A stretch of DNA of 64,000 nt from Gimesia aquarii (lineage in GTDB: Bacteria; Planctomycetota; Planctomycetia; Planctomycetales; Planctomycetaceae): positions 3,478,020 to 3,542,019 of the forward strand of contig NZ_CP037422.1 in the NCBI RefSeq assembly GCF_007748175.1, written 5' to 3'. Under the pieces are notes generated by a model. It ran no database searches and was not told the origin of the DNA. It saw only the letters and a list, made by a program, of their open reading frames with translations. Both the position numbers and the translations under genes were made by a program. Below are positions 43,782 through 52,903 of this stretch, in pieces; the stretch's first letter is position 1; every line of letters starts with the position of its first letter.

Positions 43782-44110
43782 AAAGACGAGTGTTGCTCCG
43801 CAAAAGAAAGTTGATTATGAGTTCATCTTGCCACTGCAGAACTTCTCTCAGAGAAACACCAACAATCGGTAAACCTTCAAAACAATTTCTACCGACTTTA
43901 AGCTGTCTTCTCTCCGGAATCGTTCTGGCATTAATGCCTAAGTGTCCTGCCTGTATTGCTGCATATATTGCCCTCTTCACTGGTGTCGGACTTTCGACAC
44001 CAGTTGCCGGGTATCTTAGAATTTTACTGGTCACATTCTGCAGTATTTCTCTTGTGTTTGCGATTAGTTTGATCATCAAGCGACGGTGGCTCTCCTGGAG
44101 TACACACTGA
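43778..44110 (+). CDS. small membrane protein with conserved PKCPAC motif
   Basis: About 110 residues. The GTG at 43778 overlaps the DUF899 stop (GTGA); an alternative start is the ATG at 43817. After a Cys-His-rich basic N-terminus, hydrophobic segments lie near residues 38-60, 60-78 and 82-100. The conserved LMPKCPACIAAYIALFTGVGL resembles small membrane proteins that accompany thiol or metal handling, such as MerC/DoxX-like partners. It is probably the last gene of the ArsR cluster. Confidence 0.7.
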   Translation: MKRRVLLRKRKLIMSSSCHCRTSLRETPTIGKPSKQFLPTLSCLLSGIVLALMPKCPACIAAYIALFTGVGLSTPVAGYLRILLVTFCSISLVFAISLIIKRRWLSWSTH

Positions 44111-44134
44111 TTCGACAACACCTTAAATGTTTAT

Positions 44135-45022
44135 CTATTTCTTGGGGATTTTTTTCAGGTGCAGGCCCTTCGTAGCGATTTGCACACTCAATGCGGCATC
44201 TGCCAAATTCGCGATGAAAAATATTGCTAGTCCTGTGAAATACTTCCCCTCAGAAAATGCGATCAAGGTGAGCAGGACCAATAACAAAAAACCACAAAAC
44301 TCAGCGCAGGCCAATGCATAATGCCTCATCACAATATCGCCCCAGGAAGGGAAGATAAAACTGCGAATTCCAACTTCGGAAGGTGTCCAATAGGTAGCAC
44401 GACAACACTCACACTGATAGATATTCGGTGGAATCACACTAAAGCAGTGACCACAAAGCTGCTCTCGTGATTGAGTCACTGCAGGATCAAATCCTTTATC
44501 CCGATATTCCAGTCCAATCTCCTCAACAAGGCACTGCATACTTTGCTGTGCTTCTTTGTTAAATCCGGAAAACCACAAATTGTTGCCATCTTTGAGGCAA
44601 ATCTTTGTATAGCCAAGAATCGTGGAAACGATCTCATCAATTTGGCTATAGTAAATTGACCAGAATGTCTTATGTGGAATTCCCATCCTATCGGTGCGAA
44701 TACAGAACACACGTAAATTCGTAAATACAATCACGGTATGCAACGTGCTTTCTGCCCACAATGAGCCCATTAAAAACACATCGAAGAGTGTTGATTGACT
44801 CCCTTTGGAGAGAAATAAAACGACTTCTTTTTTCAGAAGCATCGTTCCCAGCAGAGGCTCAAGATGCCGTACCAAATCAACCTTATCCCTGATTTGGACG
44901 TTAATGAAGAACCCATCAATGCGAGGAAACATGGTTTCCAACCGATAAGAAATTTTGGGATACCAATAGAAATTCAATTCCTCTAATTTCTCAGCCACTT
45001 GATCTCGGTCAACAGTTTCCAT
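44135..45022 (-). CDS. PH-like, zinc-ribbon membrane protein, paralog 1
   Basis: A 295-residue protein. An N-terminal helical part (about 1-75) is followed by a PH-like beta domain (about 80-165, with TVIVFTNLRVFCIRTDRMGIP and a final KICLKDGNNLWFSG). A zinc ribbon (CGHCFSVIPPNIYQCECC, about 196-213) comes next, and two membrane segments lie near the C-terminus (about 232-285). It is a clear paralog of the protein at 49967-50857, with matching domains, similar length and shared C-terminal TKGLHLKK. Function unknown. The two copies flank the hydroxyproline region in the same orientation. Confidence 0.8.
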   Translation of the reverse strand: METVDRDQVAEKLEELNFYWYPKISYRLETMFPRIDGFFINVQIRDKVDLVRHLEPLLGTMLLKKEVVLFLSKGSQSTLFDVFLMGSLWAESTLHTVIVFTNLRVFCIRTDRMGIPHKTFWSIYYSQIDEIVSTILGYTKICLKDGNNLWFSGFNKEAQQSMQCLVEEIGLEYRDKGFDPAVTQSREQLCGHCFSVIPPNIYQCECCRATYWTPSEVGIRSFIFPSWGDIVMRHYALACAEFCGFLLLVLLTLIAFSEGKYFTGLAIFFIANLADAALSVQIATKGLHLKKIPKK

Positions 45023-45229
45023 GGCTCACCCTTCCTTAATAGAGTCATCAAAGAAGTTTGAGCTTATTTTACTCGAGATTCATCAGAAAATTTTAAAAAA
45101 AAGCAGGAAGTGAATTTAATCTCCGTTTTGAAAGAAATGTAGTTGACTCATAAATAGAATCAGTTAGTCATGACTTGGCTCACCTCTGAAATAGTGACAT
45201 CAAATCAAAAGAAATGCGAGGAATCATCA

Positions 45230-45772
45230 TCAAATTCGCTCGGTCCAGCTTTGCACATCCAGTACTTCACTCAACATCATCTGCTGTGCGCAAAGAACCG
45301 AACGATGCAACTCTTCTGCCGTCACTTCTCCTGCAGAGTTCGAGAGAGAGAGTGTCCCCGTCGCATCACCCAAAAACTCAACGGTAAATCCTAGGTGTAC
45401 TGCCTGTCGCGCTGTTGTGTCACAGCACATGTGCGTCATGTATCCTGCAATTGTGATGGTATCCACACCACGATCACGCAACCATTCTTCTAAATCGGTA
45501 CTTGTAAAACTTCCCGGTAATGTCTTCTGAACGAGATGATCATACGAACGAGATGCTACCTCAGGGTGCAGTTCCCATTCCGGTGTTCCTTTTTGAAAGA
45601 ACGGCTTATCTGAATCTGGAAAGTAATGTTGTATCACAACGGTTGGTACAGAACCTGCCGCTGCATCCATCGCTTCCAAAATCTTTTCCAGATGCCCTGC
45701 GGGATGGGTAATGGGCAAAGCTCCAGTAAAATACTCATTCTGCACGTCGATGACTAACAGCGCACGGCTCAT
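45230..45772 (-). CDS. isochorismatase-family cysteine hydrolase
   Basis: A 180-residue protein with the family triad: D9 in ALLVIDVQNEYF, K84 region in LVQKTLPGSF, and the cysteine in GYMTHMCCDTTARQAVHLGF. Members hydrolyse nicotinamide, N-carbamoylsarcosine, isochorismate or other amides; the substrate is unknown. GAGGCG precedes the ATG at 45772. It lies 100 bases from the end of the AraC gene on the same strand, beside the hydroxyproline operon. Confidence 0.92.
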   Translation of the reverse strand: MSRALLVIDVQNEYFTGALPITHPAGHLEKILEAMDAAAGSVPTVVIQHYFPDSDKPFFQKGTPEWELHPEVASRSYDHLVQKTLPGSFTSTDLEEWLRDRGVDTITIAGYMTHMCCDTTARQAVHLGFTVEFLGDATGTLSLSNSAGEVTAEELHRSVLCAQQMMLSEVLDVQSWTERI

Positions 45773-45871
45773 TGAATCGCCTCACATTCTTTACAGTGAT
45801 CTTTTAAAACCCAAAACAATTGACCCGATACGCAGAATAGCATAATCGTGAGCGAGCAACAATTGTTTTAA

Positions 45872-46606
45872 TCAGCTGTAATCCCTCGACTTCTGATAGT
45901 CACGGGGTGATATTCCCGTTGTACGACGAAACTGACGCGTGAAGGCACTCTGATCGGAGTAACCCACACTCAACGCGATGGAAGCAATCGATGCCTCGGT
46001 CTCCCTCAGTGCCTGTCGTGCACGATCAATGCGCAATTTCAAAAGCCATTGACCGGCAGTCAGACCAAAAACATGACGCATACGTCGGTTGAGTTGATAG
46101 TGTGACATTTCAGCAATCTCAGCCAGTTCATCCACTGTGGGAGGCTTTGCCAGATGTTCTTCAGCATAAGAAATCGCTGCTGCGAGGTGCTGATACGCTT
46201 CTGTCGTCATATCAGGCAAATGTAAGTCCTGGGAGACACCAACCAATCCCACGACAGTGCCGGTTTTTCGTTTTCGTAAAGGGAGTTTGGTCGTCAGACA
46301 CCATCCTACATCTCCTGAAGCATAAATATGCAGTTCTAATTGCGAAACAATCGGCTGTCCCGTTTGCAATACCGACAGGTCCTGCGCCACAAAACTGGTT
46401 CCCAGCGGCGCGGGAAGTACCTCGGCTGCAGTGCATCCAATTAATTGTCGCTTGTCTTGAACGTTACAACGATCCACAAGCGTGTTATTGACAACTAAAT
46501 ACTCCCCCCGCTCGTTCTTGATGAAAAAAACGATGTCTGATAAGTGATCAAACAACTCCTCGCCCGTAAAGGGGGGATCAAGTTGGCTTAGCATTTCATA
46601 AATCAT
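45872..46606 (-). CDS. AraC-family regulator with PAS sensor
   Basis: A 244-residue protein. A PAS domain (about 15-130; LSDIVFFIKNERGEYLVVN, then GCTAAEVLPAPLG) is followed by two AraC helix-turn-helix units (about 145-240; PTVDELAEIAEMSHYQLNRR and SIASIALSVGYSDQSAFTRQF). It is divergent from the hydroxyproline operon with inverted repeats between them, so it is a likely activator of that operon, with the PAS domain sensing the inducer or the redox state. Confidence 0.92.
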   Translation of the reverse strand: MIYEMLSQLDPPFTGEELFDHLSDIVFFIKNERGEYLVVNNTLVDRCNVQDKRQLIGCTAAEVLPAPLGTSFVAQDLSVLQTGQPIVSQLELHIYASGDVGWCLTTKLPLRKRKTGTVVGLVGVSQDLHLPDMTTEAYQHLAAAISYAEEHLAKPPTVDELAEIAEMSHYQLNRRMRHVFGLTAGQWLLKLRIDRARQALRETEASIASIALSVGYSDQSAFTRQFRRTTGISPRDYQKSRDYS

Positions 46607-46622
46607 GAGTTTGTCTCCATTT

Positions 46623-46680
46623 CACAATTGTGCGCTTTTTTAAGTTGAATGTCGACTCTTAGTCAAGACAACGCACAATT
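46623..46680. promoter_or_regulatory. candidate AraC operator in the divergent intergenic region
   Basis: CACAATTGTG (46623-46632) is a perfect 10-base palindrome. Its right arm, extended to AATTGTGCG (46626-46634), is repeated in inverted form as CGCACAATT (46672-46680), 37 bases away. This is a plausible pair of regulator half-sites between the AraC gene and the hydroxyproline operon. Confidence 0.55.
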
Positions 46681-46775
46681 TTAGACATAACATATACAGT
46701 ATTCTGAATTCGTATTCGGCGGGATCGCACCGCGATAAAACTCTAGATCAAAACGCCTCGACAAGGAGAACTGAT

Positions 46776-47723
46776 GTGACTGATAAGGCACACGTATTCC
46801 GCGGATGTATTCCTGCTCTAATGACACCATGTTCTGTTGATGGTCTTCCTGACTTTGAGTCTCTAATCAAAAAAGGGCGTGAGCTCATCGCGGCCGGTAT
46901 GCGAGCTGTTGTCTACTGTGGTTCAATGGGCGACTGGCCCTTACTCACCGATGAACAACGCAGGGAAGGGGTACGTCAACTGGTGGAAGCAGGCATACCA
47001 GTTATCGTAGGCACTGGAGCACAAAACACGCAACGCGCGGTGGCGATTGCCAGTCACGCAAAAGAGATCGGAGCGTCAGGACTGATGGTCATACCACGTG
47101 TCTTGTCACGAGGTACCTCGGCGGCAGCACAGCGTGATCACTTTGCAGCGATCTTGAAAGCGGGTGGTGAACTTCCTGCTGTGATTTATAACAGTCCCTA
47201 TTATGGCTTCGAAACGAAAGCCGATCTATTTTTCGATCTGCGCCGCGATTATTCCAATCTCGTGGGATTCAAAGAATTCGGGGGGGGGGAATCACTGAGC
47301 TACGCCGCTGAGCATATTACTCATAGCGATCCGGACCTTGTGTTGATTGCAGGTGTAGATACTCAGGTCTTTCATGGCTACGTACATTGTGGCGCAAGCG
47401 GTGCCATCACAGGCGTGGGTAATGCGTTGCCAAAAGAAACTCTGCGTCTGATCGAACTCTGCGAACAGGCAGCCGCCGGTGATGCTGAAGCGCGAAAACT
47501 CGCACTCGAACTCACGGAAGCACTCAATGTACTTGCTACTTATGATGAAGGCCCGGACCTTGTGTTGTACTACAAGTATTTGATGGTGCTGGAAGGCAAT
47601 CCTGAATATGAGCATCACTTCTACAAATCGGATGCACTCAGTCCCAGTCAACAGAATTTTATTCGCTCGCAGTGGGAACAATTCAGAAAATGGTGGAGTA
47701 TGTGGCCGGGTTCGAATACTTAA
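46776..47723 (+). CDS. DapA-family protein, probable pyrroline-4-hydroxy-2-carboxylate deaminase
   Basis: A 315-residue class I aldolase-family protein with Schiff-base K166 (VGFKEFGGG), Y138 in the YNSPYYG strand and the substrate loop GSMGDW (49-54). The neighbours, a hydroxyproline epimerase and a D-amino-acid oxidising flavoprotein, indicate the deaminase/dehydratase step of trans-4-hydroxyproline breakdown, which gives alpha-ketoglutarate semialdehyde. GTG start at 46776 with AAGGAG upstream. First gene of the operon. Confidence 0.88.
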   Translation: MTDKAHVFRGCIPALMTPCSVDGLPDFESLIKKGRELIAAGMRAVVYCGSMGDWPLLTDEQRREGVRQLVEAGIPVIVGTGAQNTQRAVAIASHAKEIGASGLMVIPRVLSRGTSAAAQRDHFAAILKAGGELPAVIYNSPYYGFETKADLFFDLRRDYSNLVGFKEFGGGESLSYAAEHITHSDPDLVLIAGVDTQVFHGYVHCGASGAITGVGNALPKETLRLIELCEQAAAGDAEARKLALELTEALNVLATYDEGPDLVLYYKYLMVLEGNPEYEHHFYKSDALSPSQQNFIRSQWEQFRKWWSMWPGSNT

Positions 47724-47740
47724 ATCGCGAGGAGCCTATT

Positions 47741-48685
47741 ATGCGCATCATTGACTCACATACTGAAGGAGAGCCAACACGTGTCATCGTCGGAGGAGGA
47801 CCAGACCTGGGTAGTGGCTCTCTGTCGGAACGCTTGCAACGCTTTAAAGAAGAATTTGACAACTATCGTAGCGCGGTGATTAGTGAACCACGCGGATCAG
47901 AGGCAGTCGTAGGCGCTTTACTTTGTGAGCCTGTCGATTCCTCTTGTGCGGCGGGCGTCATCTTCTTCAATAATACCGGCTATCTGGGCATGTGTGGTCA
48001 TGGTGCGATGGGGGTGGCTGTCACTCTCGCCTATCAGGGGAGTGTGGAACTCGGTATCTGTCGGTTGGAGACACCTGTCGGGGTTGTCGAAGCCAGTCTT
48101 CTCTCGCCTAACAAAGTTGCAATTCAAAATGTTCCCAGTTTTCGCTTTCGACAAAAGGTCAGTCTGAATGTTTCCGATTTAGGAACGGTTGTTGGTGACA
48201 TCGCCTGGGGTGGGAACTGGTTTTTCCTGATTGAACAATCACCAGTTGCACTCACGCTACAAAATGTGAGACCACTTACTGAAGCGGCTCGACTGATCAG
48301 ATCAGAGCTGGAACGTCAACAGATCACCGGGGCAGATGGCGAAGAGATTGATCACATTGAATTCTTCGGGCCTGCAGAATTCCCTGATGCAAACAGTCGT
48401 AATTTCGTTTACTGCCCCGGTGGTGCCTATGATCGTTCCCCCTGTGGTACCGGCACCAGTGCCAAACTCGCTTGTCTGGCTGCTGACGGAAAACTAAAGC
48501 CGAATGAACCCTGGATTCAGGAAAGTATTATCGGCAGTCGTTTTCTTGCCACCTATTGCGACATGAACGATGGCCACATTGTCCCCACCATCACTGGTAA
48601 CGCTTATATTTGCGGAGAAGGACAACTCATCCAGCAACCCAACGACCCATTTCGATATGGAATCACTGTTGAAGGCCAATCATGA
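47741..48685 (+). CDS. 4-hydroxyproline 2-epimerase (proline racemase family)
   Basis: A 314-residue protein with two catalytic cysteines, C85 in GMCGHGAMG and C235 in SPCGTGTSA, which marks a Cys-Cys epimerase rather than the Cys-Thr dehydratase type. It turns trans-4-hydroxy-L-proline into cis-4-hydroxy-D-proline in the cytoplasm. ATG at 47741 preferred: GAGGAG precedes it, 17 bases after the deaminase stop. The next gene overlaps it by four bases. Confidence 0.93.
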   Translation: MRIIDSHTEGEPTRVIVGGGPDLGSGSLSERLQRFKEEFDNYRSAVISEPRGSEAVVGALLCEPVDSSCAAGVIFFNNTGYLGMCGHGAMGVAVTLAYQGSVELGICRLETPVGVVEASLLSPNKVAIQNVPSFRFRQKVSLNVSDLGTVVGDIAWGGNWFFLIEQSPVALTLQNVRPLTEAARLIRSELERQQITGADGEEIDHIEFFGPAEFPDANSRNFVYCPGGAYDRSPCGTGTSAKLACLAADGKLKPNEPWIQESIIGSRFLATYCDMNDGHIVPTITGNAYICGEGQLIQQPNDPFRYGITVEGQS

Positions 48686-49941
48686 ATGTCTCCTCAGAAC
48701 CCAAAACAGCGATTGTTGTCGGCTCGGGAATCATTGGAATTGCTTGTGCTCACTATCTGTCAAAAACAGGCATCCAGGTGACCGTCATCGACCGAAAGTC
48801 GATCGCGGGCGCCTGCTCGTATGGAAACTGTGGGTATATCTGTCCAAGTCACGTCTTGCCTCTCACAGAACCGGGAGCATTTCGCGTCGCTCTGAAATCA
48901 CTGTTTACTCCCCATGCCCCCTTTCGTATCAAACCACGCTTGAGCCCGGCACTATGGAACTGGATGTGGCAATTCGCCAGACGCTGCACTCATCGCCAGA
49001 TGCTCGCCTCAGGGAATCATCTCAAATCAATTCTAGACTCTTCAATGCTCGAATATCGCAAACTTATCAAAGAGGAGCACCTTGATTGTGAATGGACAGA
49101 AAAAGGACTGCTCTATGTGCTGCAAACCGAAAAAGGGATGCACGAGTTTTCTAAAACCGATCAAATTCTGTCCGATCACTTTGGGGTGAAAGCCCACTGT
49201 ATTAAAGGCCATGATCTCCCCGCATTTGACCCCGCCCTAAAACACGATCTCGCAGGCGCCTACTATTATCCATCAGATACGTCTGTAAGACCAGACTTAC
49301 TCAATTCACAATGGACAGAGCGTCTCAAACAGAGCGGCGTCAAGTTCGTGGATAACTGTGAGTTACAAGCGCTTCGAAAATCGAATGGTCAAATCACACA
49401 TCTGATCACTTCGTGTGGAGAGATGGAAGCTGATCGTATTATCTTTGCCACAGGTGCGTGGAGCCCTCAGTTATCAGCGGAACTGGAATGTCAAATTCCG
49501 ATTCAGCCGGGCAAAGGTTACTCAGTCACCATGCCGCGGCCAACACCGTGTCCGCAATATCCAATGCTGTTTCCGGAGCATAAGGTAGGAGTCTCACCAT
49601 TCCAGAACGGTTATCGTCTGGGTTCGATGATGGAATTCTCCGGTCATGACACATCCATCCCCAAACATCGCATTGCTCAATTATGCACATCTGCTGAGCC
49701 TTATCTGATGACTCCCTTCACAGAGGGAGAGCAACAAACCTGGTTCGGTTGGCGTCCCATGACCTGGGACAGCCTGCCAATTATCGGCCGCGTTCCCAAT
49801 CTCACGAATGCTTATCTCGCTACCGGTCATAACATGCTTGGAATGAGTTTGGCCACAGCTACGGGAAAATTAATTGCCGAGATCGTGCAAGACCAACCCA
49901 CGCACATTGACGCGAGTCCATTTTCACCAGCGCGGTTTTGA
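48682..49941 (+). CDS. FAD-dependent D-amino acid (D-hydroxyproline) dehydrogenase
   Basis: A 419-residue DadA-type flavoprotein: IVVGSGIIGIACAHYL Rossmann start, YGNCGYICPSHVLPL, and the C-terminal GWRPMTWDSLPIIGRVPNLTNAYLATGHNMLG. In this operon it should oxidise cis-4-hydroxy-D-proline to the pyrroline acid that the neighbouring DapA-family enzyme uses, probably passing electrons to the respiratory chain. It overlaps the epimerase by ATGA. An aldehyde dehydrogenase for the last step is not in this window. Confidence 0.92.
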   Translation: MNVSSEPKTAIVVGSGIIGIACAHYLSKTGIQVTVIDRKSIAGACSYGNCGYICPSHVLPLTEPGAFRVALKSLFTPHAPFRIKPRLSPALWNWMWQFARRCTHRQMLASGNHLKSILDSSMLEYRKLIKEEHLDCEWTEKGLLYVLQTEKGMHEFSKTDQILSDHFGVKAHCIKGHDLPAFDPALKHDLAGAYYYPSDTSVRPDLLNSQWTERLKQSGVKFVDNCELQALRKSNGQITHLITSCGEMEADRIIFATGAWSPQLSAELECQIPIQPGKGYSVTMPRPTPCPQYPMLFPEHKVGVSPFQNGYRLGSMMEFSGHDTSIPKHRIAQLCTSAEPYLMTPFTEGEQQTWFGWRPMTWDSLPIIGRVPNLTNAYLATGHNMLGMSLATATGKLIAEIVQDQPTHIDASPFSPARF

Positions 49942-49966
49942 AATGCAGAGCTTCAATTAAGATCAC

Positions 49967-50857
49967 TCATGCTTCTCTGGGAACCTTCTTGAGATGCAAT
50001 CCTTTCGCAGCAATTTGTGCAGTAATTGCTGCGTCAGCGCCATTAGCGATAACAAACAAGAATACAGCAAAGCCATACTCTCCATCTGAAACTGCAAATG
50101 CGATTGCCATCAGTAAGATCATAAACCCGAGTAGCTCAGCACATGCCACGGAATAATGTTTCATGACAAAGTCACCCCAGGACGGGAAGACAAAACTACG
50201 AATGCCGATTTCTGATGGTTTCCAGAAAGTGGCTCCACAGCTTTCACACTCATAATTGTGTTTCGGAACAACATCGAAACAATTGCCGCACAGTTTCTCG
50301 CGAGATTGAGAAACTTCAGGATCAAAGCCTTTTTCTTCAAACAATTTGTAGGCGTCCAGAAACACCGCCCGCATCGTCTTGCGATCAATTTTGGGAAAAC
50401 CGGAATAGTTCAGATTCTTGCCATCCTTCAGACAAATTTTTGCATTTCCAAAAATCGTACTTTTCAGTTCTTTAATTTGGCTATAGTAAATCGACCAGAA
50501 GGTTCGTTTTGGTTTCCCCTTACCATTGGTCCTAATACAAAGTAGTCTTAAATTCGTGAGCACCACTACCGTATGATTAATCGTTTGTGCCCAGAGTGCA
50601 CCCATAAAAAACTGCTCTGAAACAGAGGACTGATTCCCTTTGGAAATAAAGAGCACTTCCTCATTTTCCATAAGCATCTCTTTCAACAATGGTTCTACGC
50701 GCTGCACCAGTTTGAACTTTTTCTTAATCCCGCTGTTAGCAAACATCCCCTCAATTTTGGGAAACATCGTTTCCAGTCGATAATTAATATCGGGCGATAA
50801 CCTGAGATTCAATTGTGTTAGTTTGGTATCCACCAGATTACTATCAACAGCGGCCAT
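49967..50857 (-). CDS. PH-like, zinc-ribbon membrane protein, paralog 2
   Basis: A 296-residue protein with the same order of parts as the one at 44135-45022: helical N-terminus, PH-like domain (TVVVLTNLRLLCIRTNGKG, KICLKDGKNLNYSGF), zinc ribbon CGNCFDVVPKHNYECESC, shared GIRSFVFPSWGDFVMKHY and two C-terminal membrane segments, ending in AAKGLHLKKVPREA. It is clearly homologous to that protein along the whole length. Its stop converges on the dehydrogenase gene with a 25-base gap. Function unknown. Confidence 0.8.
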   Translation of the reverse strand: MAAVDSNLVDTKLTQLNLRLSPDINYRLETMFPKIEGMFANSGIKKKFKLVQRVEPLLKEMLMENEEVLFISKGNQSSVSEQFFMGALWAQTINHTVVVLTNLRLLCIRTNGKGKPKRTFWSIYYSQIKELKSTIFGNAKICLKDGKNLNYSGFPKIDRKTMRAVFLDAYKLFEEKGFDPEVSQSREKLCGNCFDVVPKHNYECESCGATFWKPSEIGIRSFVFPSWGDFVMKHYSVACAELLGFMILLMAIAFAVSDGEYGFAVFLFVIANGADAAITAQIAAKGLHLKKVPREA

Positions 50858-51213
50858 GGCCTATAATTCCTAAATTTGAGTCGATCAAAGAAGTGGGAAC
50901 GTGCATCTTACCCACAGACGTTCAATAGTTCAAAAAAATTCTCGTTTTTTTAGTGGTTTCATTCATACAAACGTCTTCAAGTAGCCTCACAGAAGTAATG
51001 GCACCATCACTTATTGAAATTAATCACATACGTTCTAACACTGACCAGTACACACAGATAACCATTCCTAAGAATGAATCTTTTTCGTGCGTTTCGTGTC
51101 TTTCGTGGTAGTCCAGTTTCCAGTTGACTTTCCATCCAATGGAAAAATGCGATAGAATAAAAGGCCTCTCCTTATCCATCAGCCGCAAGATAACATCAAT
51201 CAGGAACATCATC
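50858..51213. other. intergenic region with one CACGAA repeat
   Basis: These 356 bases separate paralog 2 from the propeller gene and have no supported coding region. The only feature recognised is the CACGAA-type repeat at 51081-51115. Promoters for both flanking genes should lie here. Confidence 0.55.
51081..51115 (+). repeat. CACGAA-type interspersed repeat, copy 4
   Basis: TTTTTCGTG, GTTTCGTG and CTTTCGTGGTAGTCCA in tandem. The GTGGTAGTCCA edge is identical to copy 2 at 10827-10860, which lies 40 kb away, so the family is dispersed and not a local duplication. Confidence 0.75.
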
Positions 51214-52767
51214 ATGAAACGATTGCTGGCCCTCTGCCTCTCACTTTTGATCATCATCACCTCAAGCATCAGCTTCGCAGCCGAACCTATTCATATTGGC
51301 TCGCGACTGGAATTATTGGTGGATGACACCTTAATTGAATCGCGCTCATCAGAGGCACGCTTTGTATTGCATCACCCTGTTCCGCAGGGAGTCGTATTCA
51401 CGTATGATGCCCCCTGGGAAGGCAGCGGCTGCGGCTATCAAAGTATTTTCAAAGATGGCGACAAATATCGTATGTACTACAAAGCCTGGCACTTGGATGT
51501 GCAGCAGGGAAAGCTTGGCCCCAATCCCAGTAACTTCACCTGCTATGCTGAGAGCGATGATGGAATCCACTGGAAACGACCTGATCTCGGCCTGTTTGCC
51601 TTTCCCAAAGGTGGTTCCAAAGATAACAACATCGTGATCGGGCTCGAACGTCGCGACTGGATGAAAGACGCCCAACCCGACCCCGTGCATCCCGCCGTTT
51701 TCAAAGACGAAAACCCGAACTGTCCCGCTGATGCCAAATTTAAGGCCATTCTACGCTCTCGCGGTCCCAAAGGTCTGCTCGTCCTGAAATCACCAGATGG
51801 CATTCACTGGTCTCTCATGATTGATAAACCGGTGATTACCCACGGCGCCTTCGATTCACAAAATCTGGCGTTCTGGGATCCGACCATCAAAAAATACCGC
51901 GCTTACTGGCGTTATTTTACAGCCGGCACCACTGACAAAGTCTGGAAGCCGGCCGGCTATCGTGACATCCGTACTGCGACCTCTGAGGACTTACTGAATT
52001 GGAGCAAGCCCCAGAACCTGACTTATGGCGATGCACCACCCGAGCATCTCTATACGAATCAAATCAAACCCTACTATCGGGCTCCCCACATTCTGGTTGG
52101 CTTGCCTACACGTTACATCGAACGTGGCTGGTCAAAATCGATGGAAGCGCTGCCCGATGCGAAACACCGTAAAATGCGTTCTTCCATTTCTGATCGTTAT
52201 GGCATGGCCATAACCGAAGCCCTCTTCATGACCAGCCGTGACGGGGTGAAATTCAAACGCTGGCAGGAAGCCTTCCTGCGTCCCGGCCCCGAACGCAACG
52301 ACACCTGGGCCTACGGCAATCAATACATTGCCTGGCAAATGGTCGAAACCAAATCTACCACCGAAGGTGCTCCGAATGAACTGTCTCTCTATGCTTCCGA
52401 GGGCTACTGGACCGGAACAAGCAATCAGCTGAGGCGCTACACGATGCGAATCGACGGCTTTGTCTCAATCAAAGCACCGATAAAGGGGGGAGAGATCATC
52501 ACCAAACCCATCACGTTCAAGGGTAAAGAACTGCTGCTCAACTTCGCCACCTCAGCCGCCGGTTCTATTGTCGTTGAGTTACAAACTCCCGAAGGCAAAC
52601 CCATTCCCGGCTTCACAGAAAAAGAGGGCATCGAACTCTTCGGCGACACACTCTCACGCTCGGTTCACTGGAAAAATGGTTCCGACGTCAGCCAACTCGC
52701 TGGCAAACCAATCCGTATGAAAATCAAACTCAAAGACGCGGATCTGTATTCGCTACGGTTTCAATAA
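51214..52767 (+). CDS. secreted glycosidase-like beta-propeller protein
   Basis: About 517 residues with a signal peptide (MKRLLALCLSLLIIITSSIS). The mature part begins HIGSRLELLVDDTLIES and contains repeated propeller blades with GDKYRMYYKAWH, YAESDDGIHWKRPDLGL, KSPDGIHWSLM and TATSEDLLNWSKP, as in five-bladed GH32/GH43/GH68-type folds. A C-terminal beta domain follows (about 410-515). Planctomycetes have many such proteins of uncertain substrate. The 3' end is partly duplicated about 1.1 kb downstream as a decayed copy. Confidence 0.85.
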   Translation: MKRLLALCLSLLIIITSSISFAAEPIHIGSRLELLVDDTLIESRSSEARFVLHHPVPQGVVFTYDAPWEGSGCGYQSIFKDGDKYRMYYKAWHLDVQQGKLGPNPSNFTCYAESDDGIHWKRPDLGLFAFPKGGSKDNNIVIGLERRDWMKDAQPDPVHPAVFKDENPNCPADAKFKAILRSRGPKGLLVLKSPDGIHWSLMIDKPVITHGAFDSQNLAFWDPTIKKYRAYWRYFTAGTTDKVWKPAGYRDIRTATSEDLLNWSKPQNLTYGDAPPEHLYTNQIKPYYRAPHILVGLPTRYIERGWSKSMEALPDAKHRKMRSSISDRYGMAITEALFMTSRDGVKFKRWQEAFLRPGPERNDTWAYGNQYIAWQMVETKSTTEGAPNELSLYASEGYWTGTSNQLRRYTMRIDGFVSIKAPIKGGEIITKPITFKGKELLLNFATSAAGSIVVELQTPEGKPIPGFTEKEGIELFGDTLSRSVHWKNGSDVSQLAGKPIRMKIKLKDADLYSLRFQ

Positions 52768-52819
52768 ACAATCCAATTTCTAATCCTGCTTGCACTCGGT
52801 AACTTAATTGAAAAGCCAT

Positions 52820-52849
52820 ATGAAACATGAATACCATTTCATGTTTTTT
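52820..52849 (+). terminator. probable terminator after the propeller gene
   Basis: ATGAAA (52820-52825) and TTTCAT (52837-52842) form a short AT-rich stem, followed by GTTTTTTG. The position, about 50 bases after the stop, fits a factor-independent terminator, although the stem is weak. Confidence 0.45.
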
Positions 52850-52903
52850 GTAGTGGTAAAAATTCTGTCATCGAGAAAATAAATAACTGTGGCATGCAGG
52901 ACT

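Noticed and set aside
45170..45394. 74-codon plus-strand frame near the isochorismatase gene
   Set aside because: It is antisense to the isochorismatase 3' end and shows no protein features.
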